From the NCBI GenBank assembly GCA_000507305.1, contig DF239529.1:60445-124444 (forward strand): 64,000 nt of DNA, read 5' to 3'. Under the pieces are notes generated by a model. That model worked only from the letters and a program-made list of their open reading frames with translations, ran no database searches and had not been told where the DNA came from. Positions within the stretch are counted from its first letter, which is position 1. The number at the start of each line of letters is the position of its first letter. This document shows, one piece after another, positions 47,022-57,625 of the stretch. The translations under genes were made by a program, and so were the position numbers. The stretch is from Breviolum minutum Mf 1.05b.01 (lineage: Eukaryota; Sar; Dinophyceae; Suessiales; Symbiodiniaceae).

Positions 47022-48694
47022 GGTTGACCAAGGACCAAGCAAAGTCTTTGTTGCAACGTTTACGGGGCCGACGTGATGAAAGAAAGTTCCTGTTGTGGAA
47101 GGTCCAGGAGTTTCGGAGTTTCGTTCGAGTCATCATAGCGATGTGACTTTTACGTTGGCCCGGTGGCCCTATCATTTGGCCATTGTGTTGCTATGTTTTC
47201 ACGATGGACTTTCAGATGACTTTCATTTTGTTGTGAATTCCCAGGAGCTGACTCCTTTCCCTACCAACTTGAAGTATATTCCTCGCATCAAATTTTCCCC
47301 TTGGCATGTTCTTTTTGAGTTCGTTCCATTTCCAGTGTTTTTGTTGAATATTTGCGTTTCACACATGTAATTTTTTGCATGATCTTGAAGCAGGCTGGAT
47401 CATGAGTAATGATTTTGAAGTGTGTATTAATTTCAACTTCTATTGTTCAGGTTATTGTCATTGTCAACTGTTTGTTATAAGATGTGTTTACCATTTGCGG
47501 AACAAAAAATATAATAAAACGTGCACTTCTACCTTGGGAAACTCCAGGAGAACTGGGATGCCCAGGGTTTATCAGATCGCCGTGCTTGTTTAGCCATCAT
47601 CCTTGCAGCAACTTGGCAAAAAACCGATGGTTTTTGGAGGTGGTTAGATATTTAGTTTTCAATCCACCTTGGGACATCATCCAATTTGAAGAGAATATTT
47701 TTCAACTGGGTGGGTGCAAAATCAGAACCTAAATGACATAATTGTTTTCCTGAACTATTCTAACTATGCCAGCCAGGTAATGAGTACGATAAGATTCGAT
47801 AACTGTTTCTATGATATATCAATATTCATATTATATTGAATTTATTTCTATGTGCATGAAGCGCAAGTGCCGCAAGTAATTCCTTGCAATGTACATTTGT
47901 TGTGATGTTATACTTTTTTGTGTAAGTCCCTAGGTATCCTGGCTCACCGAAACTGAGAATGGTAATGGAACCTAAATACCTTTCGTTTCGGAGGTGATTA
48001 TACACCCCGTGCTCATCGTCTGACAAGGTGATTGGATCCCTACTTAGAGGTTCACGATACTTAGTAAGTGGATAGTAACCAGGGTTATAACCCCTTAAGT
48101 GGGTTGTATGTCCCCTAACTAAGGTTATAAACCTACATACAACCAGTTACTAAGTATCCTGAACCTCTAAGTAGGGAGTATATATGTCCACTACTAGCCT
48201 TGAATCGATTCAAAAGGTTTACTCGTTGTTCAATAGATTTGTCGGCACCTGTCGAAAAAAAGCACTAGAACTACCTCCATGCCCACGGGGATTTTTCGGT
48301 TTCGGGTTTAGAGATGGTCCCTCTTGCCAACCCGATAGGGGTTTTAACAAGAACAATATAGATATATAAACATTCGGAACTTGCCCTGCAACAATGGGGA
48401 GCAGCAGAATGCATTCAAACTCACTCCTTTGTTGTATTTTTTTTAATTAGGTGTATTTTCACCTCCAAGTTTCATTTTGAAAAGTTATTTTGCAGCTCTA
48501 GAAATGTTGTTTGTTTTTTTCTGCAAAATGTCGAACCGTTGAGGAAGCTTTGCTGTTGGATCGCGCAGTGATTTTGCCTTACTTCAGCCTGTCGGCACAT
48601 CATAATGGAGGAAGAGAAGTTGTCTCAGATTTGCTGAAGTCTCCCAGCGATTTGTCGGTGGGAGCTTTTCTCGGTGATACTGTGATTTATTTAG
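47022..48694 (+). CDS. partial gene chain, unknown product
   Basis: Exons: 47022-47101 (LTKDQAKSLLQRLRGRRDER, donor GTCCAG), 47245-47334 (ELTPFPTNLKYIPRIKFS, donor GTGTTT), 47548-47639 (GLSDRRACLAIILAATWQK, donor GTGGTT) and 48544-48694 (EALLLDRAVILPYFSLSAHH, donor GTCATG). The first three junctions agree in phase 0. The link to the fourth is not phase-proven, so an exon may be missing. No family is recognised. Confidence 0.45.
48038..48176. mobile_element. long inverted-repeat element
   Basis: CCCTACTTAGAGGTTCACGA pairs with TCCTGAACCTCTAAGTAGGG. Inner blocks TACTTAGTAA and TTACTAAGTA also pair. It lies in an intron of the 47022-48694 chain. Confidence 0.85.
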
Positions 48695-48985
48695 GTCATG
48701 GGTTGGGAGGCAAGATCCATGAAGAATACGGGTGTGTTTCAGAATCGGAGCTTCATCAATGACATCGAAACGGATATTTGTTCCATTATGGACTTCGAAT
48801 GGTTTTGGTAGTATGTGTTGACATGTCAATTTTGCATCACAAAGGGTGGGGAGGTATGACATGACCCGAAACCATGGAATGGTTTCTCTTCTGTTTCTCC
48901 TCAAGTCTGCAAAAAAAAACAGATCCAAACAAAGTCCCACCCAAATGGCACCGTGGCTTTGAAAATGCCTGGTAGCTTGGTTCAT

Positions 48986-49083
48986 GGGAATCTAAGGGCA
49001 CCCCCCCCAATGCCACCCACCCAGAAAATAAGACCTTATTTCTTGGGAGGGTTGGCATTGGGAGGGCATCCCTAGATTCCCAT
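48986..49083. mobile_element. near-perfect hairpin element, about 98 bp
   Basis: CATGGGAATCTAAGGGCACC at the left and GCATCCCTAGATTCCCATG at the right. The pairing continues almost to the centre, where AATAAGACCTTATT is a palindrome. Confidence 0.85.
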
Positions 49084-49582
49084 GATTTGCTGAAAATCTT
49101 CTCCCCAGGTACATATCCTTAGTGCACATCCCTGTGCGGTCGGCCTCCACCTCAACACTTCCACCTCAACATGATGAGATCGAAGTCATTGGCAGATTGG
49201 ATCCAACGGAATGGCGACAGTGCAAGTCGCAGGTGATTCTTCGACGTGCAAGTCGCGACTCGATCCGGATCAAGATCCTTCATGAACATCGGTGAACATG
49301 GGCCACACAAGTTGTGAAAGATAGTGGGGATATCCAAAGGCGAAAAAAAGGCTCTGTAACAGAAATTAGTGGAAGATGAATTTGAATGCTATGTAGGTTG
49401 GTTTGGGATGATTTGATTGCTGTTTTGTTTTCTTTTGTGACCAACTGCTCAGGAGTAAGAAACTAAGAATGACTTCATTTATCAATTATCAAGTGTTGTT
49501 CTTTTTCCTGTTGTTTTTGTGCACATTAAGTCATTTCAGACTTAGATTCGACACCCGCGCAGATCTCGATTTGAACCGCAAG

Positions 49583-49766
49583 GTCAAGGCTTTTGGAAGA
49601 CAGAAATCCACAACTCTGTGATGAAACTGGCTGGCGAGATACATGGAACTGGCATGCAATGTCTCTGATCCGCACCCAAAAAAATCATGAATTGTTTGAC
49701 CTGACTGGGTGTTTCAAACCTGAAACGGCTTGCTCAAGTGCGGAGAACTGTGACATGAACCCCTGA
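49583..49766 (+). CDS. putative exon, unknown product
   Basis: After a GCAAG acceptor with G at the exon start the frame is open for 60 codons to TGA. It contains RNPQLCDETGWRDTWNWHAM and ELFDLTGCFKPETAC. There is no in-frame ATG near the start. Composition strongly suggests coding. No family recognised. Confidence 0.4.
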
Positions 49767-49799
49767 AAAAAGACACACTGATGACTCATGTATCATATT

Positions 49800-50373
49800 G
49801 AATCGTTGCTATCATTAAATACTTGGATGAGGGGCAAAAGTTTATAGTATGTTTATGCGGATGTTTATTATGGCTGCTGCAGGCTGCTTGGTTATTTGTT
49901 GCTTTCAAGTACTACTATCAATACTAGTCAGCAGTATGCGGCATTCGCGATTATGATCATTCCAAGTGAGTCATAGCAACCTCAACTTGCCTGACTCTGT
50001 AGTTTTAGTATGGTACATTTGCAACAAAAAGAGGTGAAGCCCATTGCAATTCACCCGGACCGTGGTTTTCTATCCATGTGGGACTTTCTTTTTTGCTGGG
50101 AAGAGGTGGGAATCATATAGTGAACCAATTGGTACTATATACCACGACTTACAGTAATATTCCATGTATACATTTTGCCGCTTGTAGTTGGTTTATGATC
50201 CCGGATCCGCACAAAATGCCATGAAAATCCTAGATTTCGAAGTTGTGGATGATTTAAGTGTACTTACATAATTGTTATTCCTATTCTCATGTTTTTTCCT
50301 ATTGAATCTGTTGATTTTGTTGATATCTTATCCTCATCAGAAGGTGACACAAGATGTTTCAGAACCATTCGTA
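49800..50373. other. nothing recognised
   Basis: AT-rich sequence with a weak relative of the 8379-8494 element near 50117. No exon-like frame. Confidence 0.45.
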
Positions 50374-50572
50374 GATACCCTCCCTGAAACTAACAGCCAA
50401 CGCCTTTGAACATCAATTGTTGGAAGATGAAAGGTCCGAGAGGGTACTAAACTGGAAGTTTATAACATCGCCCCGAAAATAAATGGCCGAAACCCCCCCA
50501 AAAAAGAAAGGATCATCTTCCAACCATGATTTTTCAGGGGTCAACTCGCTGTTAAACATCAGGGAGGGTATC
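50374..50572. mobile_element. enlarged CCCTCCCTGAAAC-family element
   Basis: GATACCCTCCCTGAAACTAA and AACATCAGGGAGGGTATC are inverted ends. The centre is longer than in sister copies, as if another element had inserted. Confidence 0.8.
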
Positions 50573-50944
50573 ATCATCACAGAAAAGCCGAGGTACATCT
50601 GGTCTTTTTGCTCCATCATTCCTGGTAGCTTCCATTGCTGAATTGGCCATCCAACATCTCAAACGCTACGTGTTTTGGACGGATGAAACCTGTGTTTTTT
50701 TTCAAAGATGGTGACCTTGGGGTTTTAGGTTTTAACCCCCCGTTGCAAAATTGCACCACCAAGTGTGAAAAACCAAAAAATCCAACGGTACTGTACTACG
50801 ATGATTTTCATGTCGGAAGTCGACTTGTTGCGTCGACTTGTTGCATCTCAGTTGCAACAAATGAAACATATTAGTCTAAATATTCCGAATTGCCAGCATT
50901 TTCTTGGAATCGCTGCAGTTATCTACAATTTGTTGGACATTGAG

Positions 50945-51983
50945 GTTGGAGTACATTTGCGACGTGGCGACAAATTGCCGATGATGCCTGGGTTAAGAGC
51001 AGCTTGGGTTTTCACAACTTGTGCTGGATGGGTGGGTGCCACCGTGGGCGTTCCGGAGTGGATCGGAATGGGACGAGACGTTTGCCGCCCCTGTGGCATA
51101 CACTCTGGTATCAACTAACCAAAATGGATCCTGAATGAAGATGGTATTTCCTATCCCCTGAAAATTTACCATCCCAAAAGGAAAGGATCGTCTTCCAACC
51201 ATCATTTTTCAGGGGCTATGTTAAACTTCGGGAGGGTATTCCATTGCGACCAAAATTAGTTTACCAGAAGGTACCGATTCCTCAGATCGAAAAACAATTC
51301 ATGCAAGCCAGCTGAAAAAAAACAGATTTTCCACGATTCACGATTTCGTTGAGGAAGCCACTTCTCCAGAATCGGTTGTGAGCTTCCTGCTCCTTGGGTG
51401 TCGAATGGGTCACATCAAAGATGAAAGCTACGATTCGTGAAAGGATGTATGACATGTACACACAGACACACATATATATATATAATCATATAAAATCATA
51501 TATGTATGCGAACATATAAATAAATATATATACCCAACATATAGGCTAGGGCCGCAACTGTTTTGAGAACTTTAAATTTTCTTTTCGTTTGATTTGAAGT
51601 TGCAGAACAACAACAAGAGTCTCAATCATTCTTTTCACTACCTTTCGATATTTACCCTTTTGAAACACTTCAGCCTTCCATCGTTTTCATGGAAACATAT
51701 TCAATGGTTCAGAGTCAGGAAAATTCCTTTCTCATTTGCCAATCATTTATCTAGCTGGTGCTTTCAAAGATTTTTTATTTTCACCCCTATTTGGGGAAGA
51801 TTCCCATTTGGACTAATATTTTTCAGATGGGTTGAAACCACCAACCAGTTTTGAACAGGTCGAACACAACAACATCACTGCGGAATGTCTATCTCGCCAC
51901 TGATGACAAGAACACTTGGGCCTACTGCAAGGCACGGTGGGAAAACCCGGACACAAAGACTGGAACAAAAACGGCGGGAAAAG
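50945..51983 (+). CDS. fucosyltransferase-like fragment
   Basis: Two exons carry motifs of the FUT8-type/O-fucosyltransferase superfamily. The first, 50945-50976, encodes VGVHLRRGDKL, the His-x-Arg-Arg-x-Asp-Lys motif used in GDP-fucose binding. The second, 51859-51983, encodes LRNVYLATDDKNTWAYCKAR, matching the VYLATDD motif, and has a GTACCA donor. They are phase-compatible, but the family has tens of residues between these motifs, so one or more exons are missing. A 64-codon frame at about 51245-51439 (HDFVEEATSPESVVSFLLLG) may be one. An upstream frame at about 50610-50715 (IAELAIQHLKRYVFWTDE) may also belong. The role would be fucose transfer in the secretory pathway. Confidence 0.5.
51151..51239. 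mobile_element. CCCTCCCTGAAAC-family element
   Basis: It shares TCTTCCAACCATCATTTTTC and GGGGCTATGTTAAACTTCGG with the copy at 34274. The left arm is shortened. Confidence 0.7.
51751..51848. mobile_element. TIR element, GTGGTTTCAAA family, next to an acceptor
   Basis: CTAGCTGGTGCTTTCAAAG faces GGTTGAAACCACCAACCAG. It ends 10 nt before the fucosyltransferase-like exon at 51859. Confidence 0.85.
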
Positions 51984-52233
51984 GTACCAAAAAACACTGC
52001 TATACACTGCTTCCACCATGAAACAATTGTTGGAGATTGGCTGTATAGGCATGGATAGCAGTTTGTTGCTTTCAGATTGAAGCTTGTTGTTTTTTCTTTT
52101 CCAGATAGGGCGGCAGTCTTGTCATGAATGATAAAACGTCATCACGTTTTATTGGTTGTACAGTTGTACAGGTGTTATCATGATATAGTACCAACCTCCC
52201 AACAAAGTCATCACGACTCCATTCGATTGACAG

Positions 52234-52387
52234 AAGCTACTGGAGGCCTTGAGAGATGCAGGCTTCAACTGCTACACGAAGCAAGTGCTGAAAAGTTGGT
52301 TGACCAGTGAGCAATGGGAAGATTTGATGCAAGACAACTTCCTATGTTACGTGTCTTGTTTGGATAGGGATAGTCCTTGGGAGGAAT
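52234..52387 (+). CDS. putative exon, unknown product
   Basis: It is bounded by a GACAG acceptor and a GTAGGT donor. It encodes LLEALRDAGFNCYTKQVLKS and WEDLMQDNFLCYVSC. Good coding character, no family named. It could belong to the fucosyltransferase-like gene or the next one. Confidence 0.45.
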
Positions 52388-52530
52388 GTAGGTTGGAAAA
52401 TGTAGATGTCAATGTACAGATATATGTGATATGTAGGCTTCTGAGAAATGTGAGCTGCAAAAGGCAAGACTTAAAGAGTGTGAGACGCGAGAGGCTTTCA
52501 CTGCATTTGGTGACGGCGGCAGTTTGATAG

Positions 52531-52728
52531 ATGAAGAATGTCATGATAGTACATGAGGCGTTCATGCCATGGAAAGTACTAACTTATCCAGAAATAATCA
52601 CCATGACTGGTTTGCTGAAGCAAGCCAGCCAGCCCCTTTTTGCCCAAATTTCTCAGGCAATCGAAATGAAGATTGTCCCTGGGCACGGCTTCAGTGAGGA
52701 TAGACGATCACAGTTGAAAAAAACTTGA
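52531..52728 (+). CDS. putative exon or frame, unknown product
   Basis: The frame contains GLLKQASQPLFAQISQAIEM and ends RRSQLKKT before a TGA. A TCCAG acceptor lies inside at about 52590, so only the right part may be exonic. Confidence 0.35.
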   Translation: MKNVMIVHEAFMPWKVLTYPEIITMTGLLKQASQPLFAQISQAIEMKIVPGHGFSEDRRSQLKKT

Positions 52729-53142
52729 ACAGGATGACATGTTTTCCCCCGAAAAAATGAGGTGCCAACACGCAGGTGGAAGAAAGTGACCAATATCTTA
52801 CTGCGCTTAATGCATTGTGATATTTTTTAATTAGATAATAAAGCTTCCCGGCCATTGAAGCCATGAAAAAACCTATCCCCAACACTGGGATTTGTTCAGT
52901 TTCCTCCATGGTTGTTTTTGTTTCCCTTGGAAACCGGAGATTCGTAGAATCTACAATCTGAGGGTTCAGGTTGGTGGATGTTGGTTTTTTGCTACTTTGG
53001 TTCGCCATTTGAATGAGGAAAATGCAGTTTTAATATTAAGGTTTCCTATTGTTCATTGAAAAAATCGTGCACCAGTTGATTTGAAAAAAAAATCCTTTAG
53101 TCCCAGTGTTTCAGTTGGATGTTGTTTTTCATATATTTGCAG

Positions 53143-53217
53143 CTGGTACATCCATTGGGTTTTCCTAGGACCCGGAAAGCTGTAAAACCCACCAACGGTA
53201 TCGTTCAAGAGGGATAA
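53143..53217 (+). CDS. putative terminal exon, unknown product
   Basis: A TTTGCAG acceptor is followed by LVHPLGFPRTRKAVKPTNG and TAA. Confidence 0.3.
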   Translation: MVHPLGFPRTRKAVKPTNGIVQEG

Positions 53218-53255
53218 ACTCCAACGTTGTTTGATTTCATCTTCATCCTCCCAAG

Positions 53256-53384
53256 GTGGATGATGCTACTATTTCGGTAAGAACTTTCAATGATGCCATG
53301 CCATGGTTTACCCTTGCCGGGCGGGAAGTGAAAGATGGAAAGAGGAGCGCCCTGGAAAAACACTGGTGGGAACACGGATCATGA
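53256..53384 (+). CDS. putative exon, unknown product
   Basis: After a CCAAG acceptor the frame reads VDDATIS, then a GTAAGA site that may be a donor, then VRTFNDAMPWFTLAGREVKD to TGA. Either a 21-nt exon or the longer read is possible. Confidence 0.3.
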   Translation: MDDATISVRTFNDAMPWFTLAGREVKDGKRSALEKHWWEHGS

Positions 53385-53888
53385 CACTCAGCATCATGAA
53401 CTGTGCCATGGTGTTTTTTGGGAGGGCATAGGGGGAATTCCTATTGATTTTCTCTTGAAGCTCAACTGACTGCAGGGGGGGTGCATCCTAAAGGATGTAC
53501 AGTATTTAAAACATTTGGACGCAATAAGACATGAGAAACAACACAAACACATGCACTTCAGGAATCTTCATGGGCTATCTGGGGATACCCTGGATTGATT
53601 GCTAAATCGCAGGAAGATTTGAACAAAGACGTGTTCTTTGCAATCCTTTCTAATGTTTCTTTGGCCAAACTTGGGTGAGGTTACCATTTATTGGATCGTA
53701 GCATGCACGACTACATCTTGGGAAGTAGTGCTTTGGGCACATCATGTGCCTTGGAACCTTGCAACCCACTGGAGTTGGACAGGACAGGTAGTAGAAACGC
53801 GGTTCATGTCATGAGTCGATGTTGGAAGGTGCATGGTGAAAACACAATGAAACTCATGAAGCATTCATGATGGTGCATCAATTCACAT

Positions 53889-54125
53889 GTGACATTCGAC
53901 ATACAAGGGACATTGCATGAATTGGATTTGAAACTTGTGAAGTTTCATGCGCATTCTTTGGTGAACATCCATGAAGATAATGGTGAAATTGATCGAAGGA
54001 AAGACCATGGAAAATTCACCATTATTTTTTTCAGTTCTATGATTTGCCAACCCCTAGTGCCACTTCCTAAAAAACGTGTTCATATTGTTGTTGTTGATGG
54101 TTCAGAAATCCGACTAAACAGTTGA
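53889..54125 (+). CDS. 78-codon frame, unknown product
   Basis: It is open from a possible start to TGA at 54125 and contains GTLHELDLKLVKFHAHSLVN and KKRVHIVVVDGSEIRLNS. Composition is coding-like. No family match. Confidence 0.35.
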   Translation: MTFDIQGTLHELDLKLVKFHAHSLVNIHEDNGEIDRRKDHGKFTIIFFSSMICQPLVPLPKKRVHIVVVDGSEIRLNS

Positions 54126-54334
54126 CACTAGTTACATCTGTGCAACTACCACGGTGCCAATTTTTTTTGGCAATCTTTGTTTAAATAGAATAATATATTT
54201 CAACTGGTGCGGTTTACCGGATCTCTGAAGAATTCATGTCTGATTATGATGACCGGACGAAATGTAATATCGTCATCGTGACTCCTTTGTGGCTTATACA
54301 AATTAATTCAATGAGGTCATCCTTCAATAAACAT

Positions 54335-54427
54335 ATGGGTGTTTCCAAAAATATGGATATCCCAAAATGGATCGTGAACATACTGGAGAACCCTATTAAA
54401 ATGGATGATTTGGGGGGAATACCCATA
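54335..54427. mobile_element. TIR element, GGGTGTTTCC family
   Basis: ATGGGTGTTTCCAAAAATAT at the left and GGGGGGAATACCCAT at the right. The core TTAAAATGGATGATTTGGG matches the copy at 27429. Confidence 0.75.
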
Positions 54428-54569
54428 AAGTTGTCACTTCGACTTTTCTTAAAATGGGTTTCTGTTGGGCATCCTAAGTGACCTGAGGGTGAAGTTCTAT
54501 GAATTTCCCATATGTTTCCCTGCATCTTTCACCCTTGGTGCCAGCATAGGGTTGGACCTGCGACCGCAG

Positions 54570-54726
54570 GATTGACTCAAATGCCTTGTACGATGCCCTT
54601 GTCTTTGGCAAAGCCTTGCCACGGCGACAACAGGATGTGCAGTACCATGGCCTATTGGGCGTGTATGTCATGTGCAGTTTATTTGCACATTTTCAAGTTG
54701 ATACGCCATCGATTTCGTCTCATCAG
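54570..54726 (+). CDS. putative internal exon, unknown product
   Basis: A CCGCAG acceptor with G at the exon start and a GTCTTC donor bound 157 nt. It encodes ALYDALVFGKALPRRQQDVQ and LLGVYVMCSLFAHFQVDTP. A frame after the next GCAG acceptor at about 54791 may continue it. No family recognised. Confidence 0.45.
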
Positions 54727-55314
54727 GTCTTCCCGAAATCGATAAAACATCTATTTGAATTTGTTATCATGTTTTTTTCTCCTTTTCGCAGGCCGTTTCA
54801 ACCTAAGAGGAGCAACAACATGTTTGAAAAACAACAAATTCCTTCCAGGAATTTTCCTCGAAACTTTGAAGTTTTTTCCCCCCCAAAAAATGCTGCAAAT
54901 CCAACAGGCCCCGAGGCCCGGACCCAAAACTGGTGTCATCTGAGTCATCTTGAGTCACCCCAGGTCCCACAGATCCTTCCTCGCTGATCCGAGGCCGTCG
55001 ATGCCCCACAGCATTTTGACCTTGGAGGTTTCCTCTGATCCCTCCGCGTTGCTTGGCACGGCACACCGAGAGACTTAAACAAAAAACCTTTTCAAATAGG
55101 TTCACAACTAATCCCACTAATCTTAGAATCTATAACATGGAATATGAATTTGTTTGTTATATATTCTAGTGTACATTTTGCAAATATCATCTTCTTTTGT
55201 ATTACATATTTCATGTAGTACAAATTTCTCTTCCAAGCAGTGCTCTTGGAACCCTTGGGACAAACAGTTGCACCTTTGCTTGTGTACAACATCTAGGCGG
55301 CCTTTTGCAGCATT

Positions 55315-55602
55315 GTGGCCCATGCGTTCTGCACCGGAAGCTTTAGAGGGCGACCTCGAAGTGTTCGTGGAAGTTCTTCCAGCAAAAGAAGCGCCAGAAG
55401 GTCCGGGACCCCATGGGTTTTTCAGCAGATGATGATGGTGATATGTTGGTTGTTCCCTCCCAAAAAATCATGGCTATCGTTTGTCTCCTTAAATGATCGC
55501 CATGATTTTCATGAATTAGGTGGTGGATTTGATGTTGAAACAAATATGAATCAAACTGGCTTCATCGACTCACCAATTCTTGCAGTTAAACGCGCAGAAT
55601 AG
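55315..55602 (+). CDS. open frames, unknown product
   Basis: One frame contains LNDRHDFHELGGGFDVETNM and ends at TAG at 55602. A second frame over 55300-55430 reads ALEGDLEVFVEVLPAKEAPE. Splice sites are not resolved. Confidence 0.25.
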   Translation: MAHAFCTGSFRGRPRSVRGSSSSKRSARRSGTPWVFQQMMMVICWLFPPKKSWLSFVSLNDRHDFHELGGGFDVETNMNQTGFIDSPILAVKRAE

Positions 55603-55797
55603 CTGTGGGATTATCTCAATATGTGCATCTTTGCACACATGCACAGACAAGGACACATATTCTATGAAAATGTTTGATGAAGTCTGTAGAACACACACAC
55701 ACAAAACACATAAACACACACCAACTTCCAAAAAAACAAGCATGACCCCAATCCAAGTTAGTTGGGAAGATGCATTTTCCTGCCTTTCATTGGTCAG

Positions 55798-55898
55798 GTG
55801 TTGCTACTTGGACCAGTTACTTTGGGCCTTTGGCATCTTTTGATGATGAACTTCCTGGTGGATTGCATTTTGGCACCCGAAAAAAAGCTGCCATTTTG
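55798..55898 (+). CDS. putative internal exon, unknown product
   Basis: A GGTCAG acceptor and GTATGT donor bound a frame with WTSYFGPLASFDDELPGGLH and FGTRKKAAIL. Confidence 0.45.
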
Positions 55899-55994
55899 GT
55901 ATGTTTGGATTGTAAAATTGTGCAAATTTAGTGCCTGAATGTTTCTACCTAAGATGGGTCAATTCTACAAGAAAGTGAACCAAGTAGACCTCTT

Positions 55995-56096
55995 CTAGGT
56001 GGTGGTTTCAAAATAATGTTATTCTTTCACCGCTACTGGGGGGGAAGATTCCCATTTTGACTCATATTTTTCAAGGGGGTTGAAACCACCAACTAG
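55995..56096. mobile_element. TIR element, GTGGTTTCAAA family, next to an acceptor
   Basis: CTAGGTGGTGGTTTCAAAAT pairs with GGTTGAAACCACCAACTAG. It ends 11 nt before the exon candidate at 56108. Confidence 0.9.
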
Positions 56097-56107
56097 TTTT
56101 TTCTCAG

Positions 56108-56226
56108 TACCAAAAAGAAAATCCCTGTTTGAAACCTTAGGATACGTCGCTCCACGCTATATGGCTTTGAAAACCTGTCTGTTTCGCATCATTTCCACAG
56201 AGATGCGGAGATTTTGCGTTCCACCG
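56108..56226 (+). CDS. putative internal exon, unknown product
   Basis: It follows a TTTTTTCTCAG acceptor placed just after a TIR element and ends at a GTGCAG donor. It encodes KRKSLFETLGYVAPRYMALK. No family recognised. Confidence 0.4.
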
Positions 56227-56670
56227 GTGCAGTCTTCATCTATGTGTCCTGTGGAATGGTGACACTTACCGATCATTATGGAAAGATAGAACCTTGGCTA
56301 AATGCTAAAAAGCACCTGCCTTCTTGTGGAGATGGAGCCATTCAAAAACAAGTATGAAACAAGTTGATGCAGCTTGGCCATGCATAGTCATCATATAGTC
56401 AAATTTTGGCTACATCAGGGGCCACAGAGGAAGCACGCAGAACGTTTTTCGGAGAAAACATCCGTCGGATTATTGGCTGAATCCATCAGCCAGCTTGAGA
56501 ACTACATGTGTTTGATTCAGTAAGATAATTTCAACCAGTGGGTAAATACCAGCAATATTGGATGAATAAATTATCCATCCTTGGATCAGTCAATGTCAAC
56601 TACACATTGTTTCAATACTTACCATGATGCCATGGGGGTTGAAGCCACCGTAATTTTTGAAGATTATGGA

Positions 56671-56671
<1 letters not shown>

Positions 56672-56707
<36 letters not shown>
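56672..56707. repeat. TGT microsatellite
   Basis: About twelve TGT units. It causes the poly-Cys and poly-Asn frames on the two strands. Confidence 0.95.
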
Positions 56708-56710
<3 letters not shown>

Positions 56711-56840
56711 CGAACCGACCCCCTCAACACTGTGCGATTTGCACCTCAGGAGATGTGTGCGGGTCAATATGGTGTATCTCGTCTCGCGAACTGTTGCCCT
56801 AAGAGCCGGAGAATAGATTATATATAAAAGGTGCGCCACG

Positions 56841-56937
56841 GAAAACTAACATGGAGCCTGAAAATACCCCATTGGAAAAGGAGAAACATCTACAAACCAC
56901 CAATTTTTGGGTTCCATGTTAATTTTCGGAGGTGTAC
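56841..56937. mobile_element. TIR element related to the GGGGCTATGTT family
   Basis: GAAAACTAACATGGAGCCTG pairs with TTCCATGTTAATTTTCGG. It resembles the 34734-34840 subfamily. Confidence 0.75.
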
Positions 56938-57089
56938 TGCATGTATCATCAAGTGATATCAGCCCAGACCAGCCGGATACATTTGTTCAATAGTGATTTA
57001 TCAAATCACCTGGGATTTATGGCCTCATATAACTAAACGAATCTCACATATGGTATGATTAGATCCCAATATGATAATCATAATCCTAT

Positions 57090-57193
57090 ACTCATAGGAT
57101 CCATGTATGAAATAATTAATTACCTACATTAATTTGATTGATTTTTTCTTCTACATGTAGGTAAAATGTACCAGTCCCATGGATCCTATGGGT
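57090..57193. mobile_element. TIR element, GGATCCATG family
   Basis: ACTCATAGGATCCATGTATG at the left and TCCCATGGATCCTATGGGT at the right, with inverted CCTACATTAA and TACATGTAGG blocks. Confidence 0.8.
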
Positions 57194-57234
57194 GAAAATC
57201 ATAATCCCATATGGGGTGATTAAAATCATTGCAG

Positions 57235-57382
57235 CTTCATAGCCAAAAAACTCCTGGGATCTCCAAAATGGTTCCGTTATGAACGGATGTCGATAGATAA
57301 GGTCACTCAGGCGCCTGTGAAGTTACAATTAGCTGAAAACACACGTGTGGTGGCCATTCATTCAGAGCCTTGGCGGAAATGA
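57235..57382 (+). CDS. putative terminal exon, unknown product
   Basis: After an ATTGCAG acceptor the frame runs 48 codons to TGA. It encodes FIAKKLLGSPKWFRYERMSI and NTRVVAIHSEPWRK. Among the stronger unmatched exons by composition. Another frame starting at about 57370 (MKKWKLSEVTPKPPKWI) overlaps its end. Confidence 0.4.
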
Positions 57383-57607
57383 AAAAATGGAAGTTGTCGG
57401 AAGTAACGCCAAAACCTCCGAAATGGATCCATTTTTTGTTAGATTTGTTGATGTTTTCTGGTGTCATAGACTTTTTGTTTCATGAAAGGTGCACACAACT
57501 TGTGGTCTTCCCCAACTGTTGTTTTTGGCAACAAAAATCCATAGATTTAATCATTGAGGCTGTGGTGACGAATGGAGGAATGACGTAATACCATTAGTTG
57601 CCATTTT

Positions 57608-57620
57608 GGCTAACAGTTAC
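57608..57620 (+). promoter_or_regulatory. possible relic of the dinoflagellate spliced leader
   Basis: GCCATTTTGGCT matches the core of the conserved dinoflagellate trans-spliced leader. It lies just upstream of an ATG at 57626. The flanks do not extend the match (the leader continues CAAG, here AACAG), so chance is possible. Confidence 0.2.
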
Positions 57621-57625
57621 CAGAA

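Noticed and set aside
56612..56839. Asparagine-rich minus-strand protein
   Set aside because: Microsatellite artefact of the TGT run at 56672-56707.
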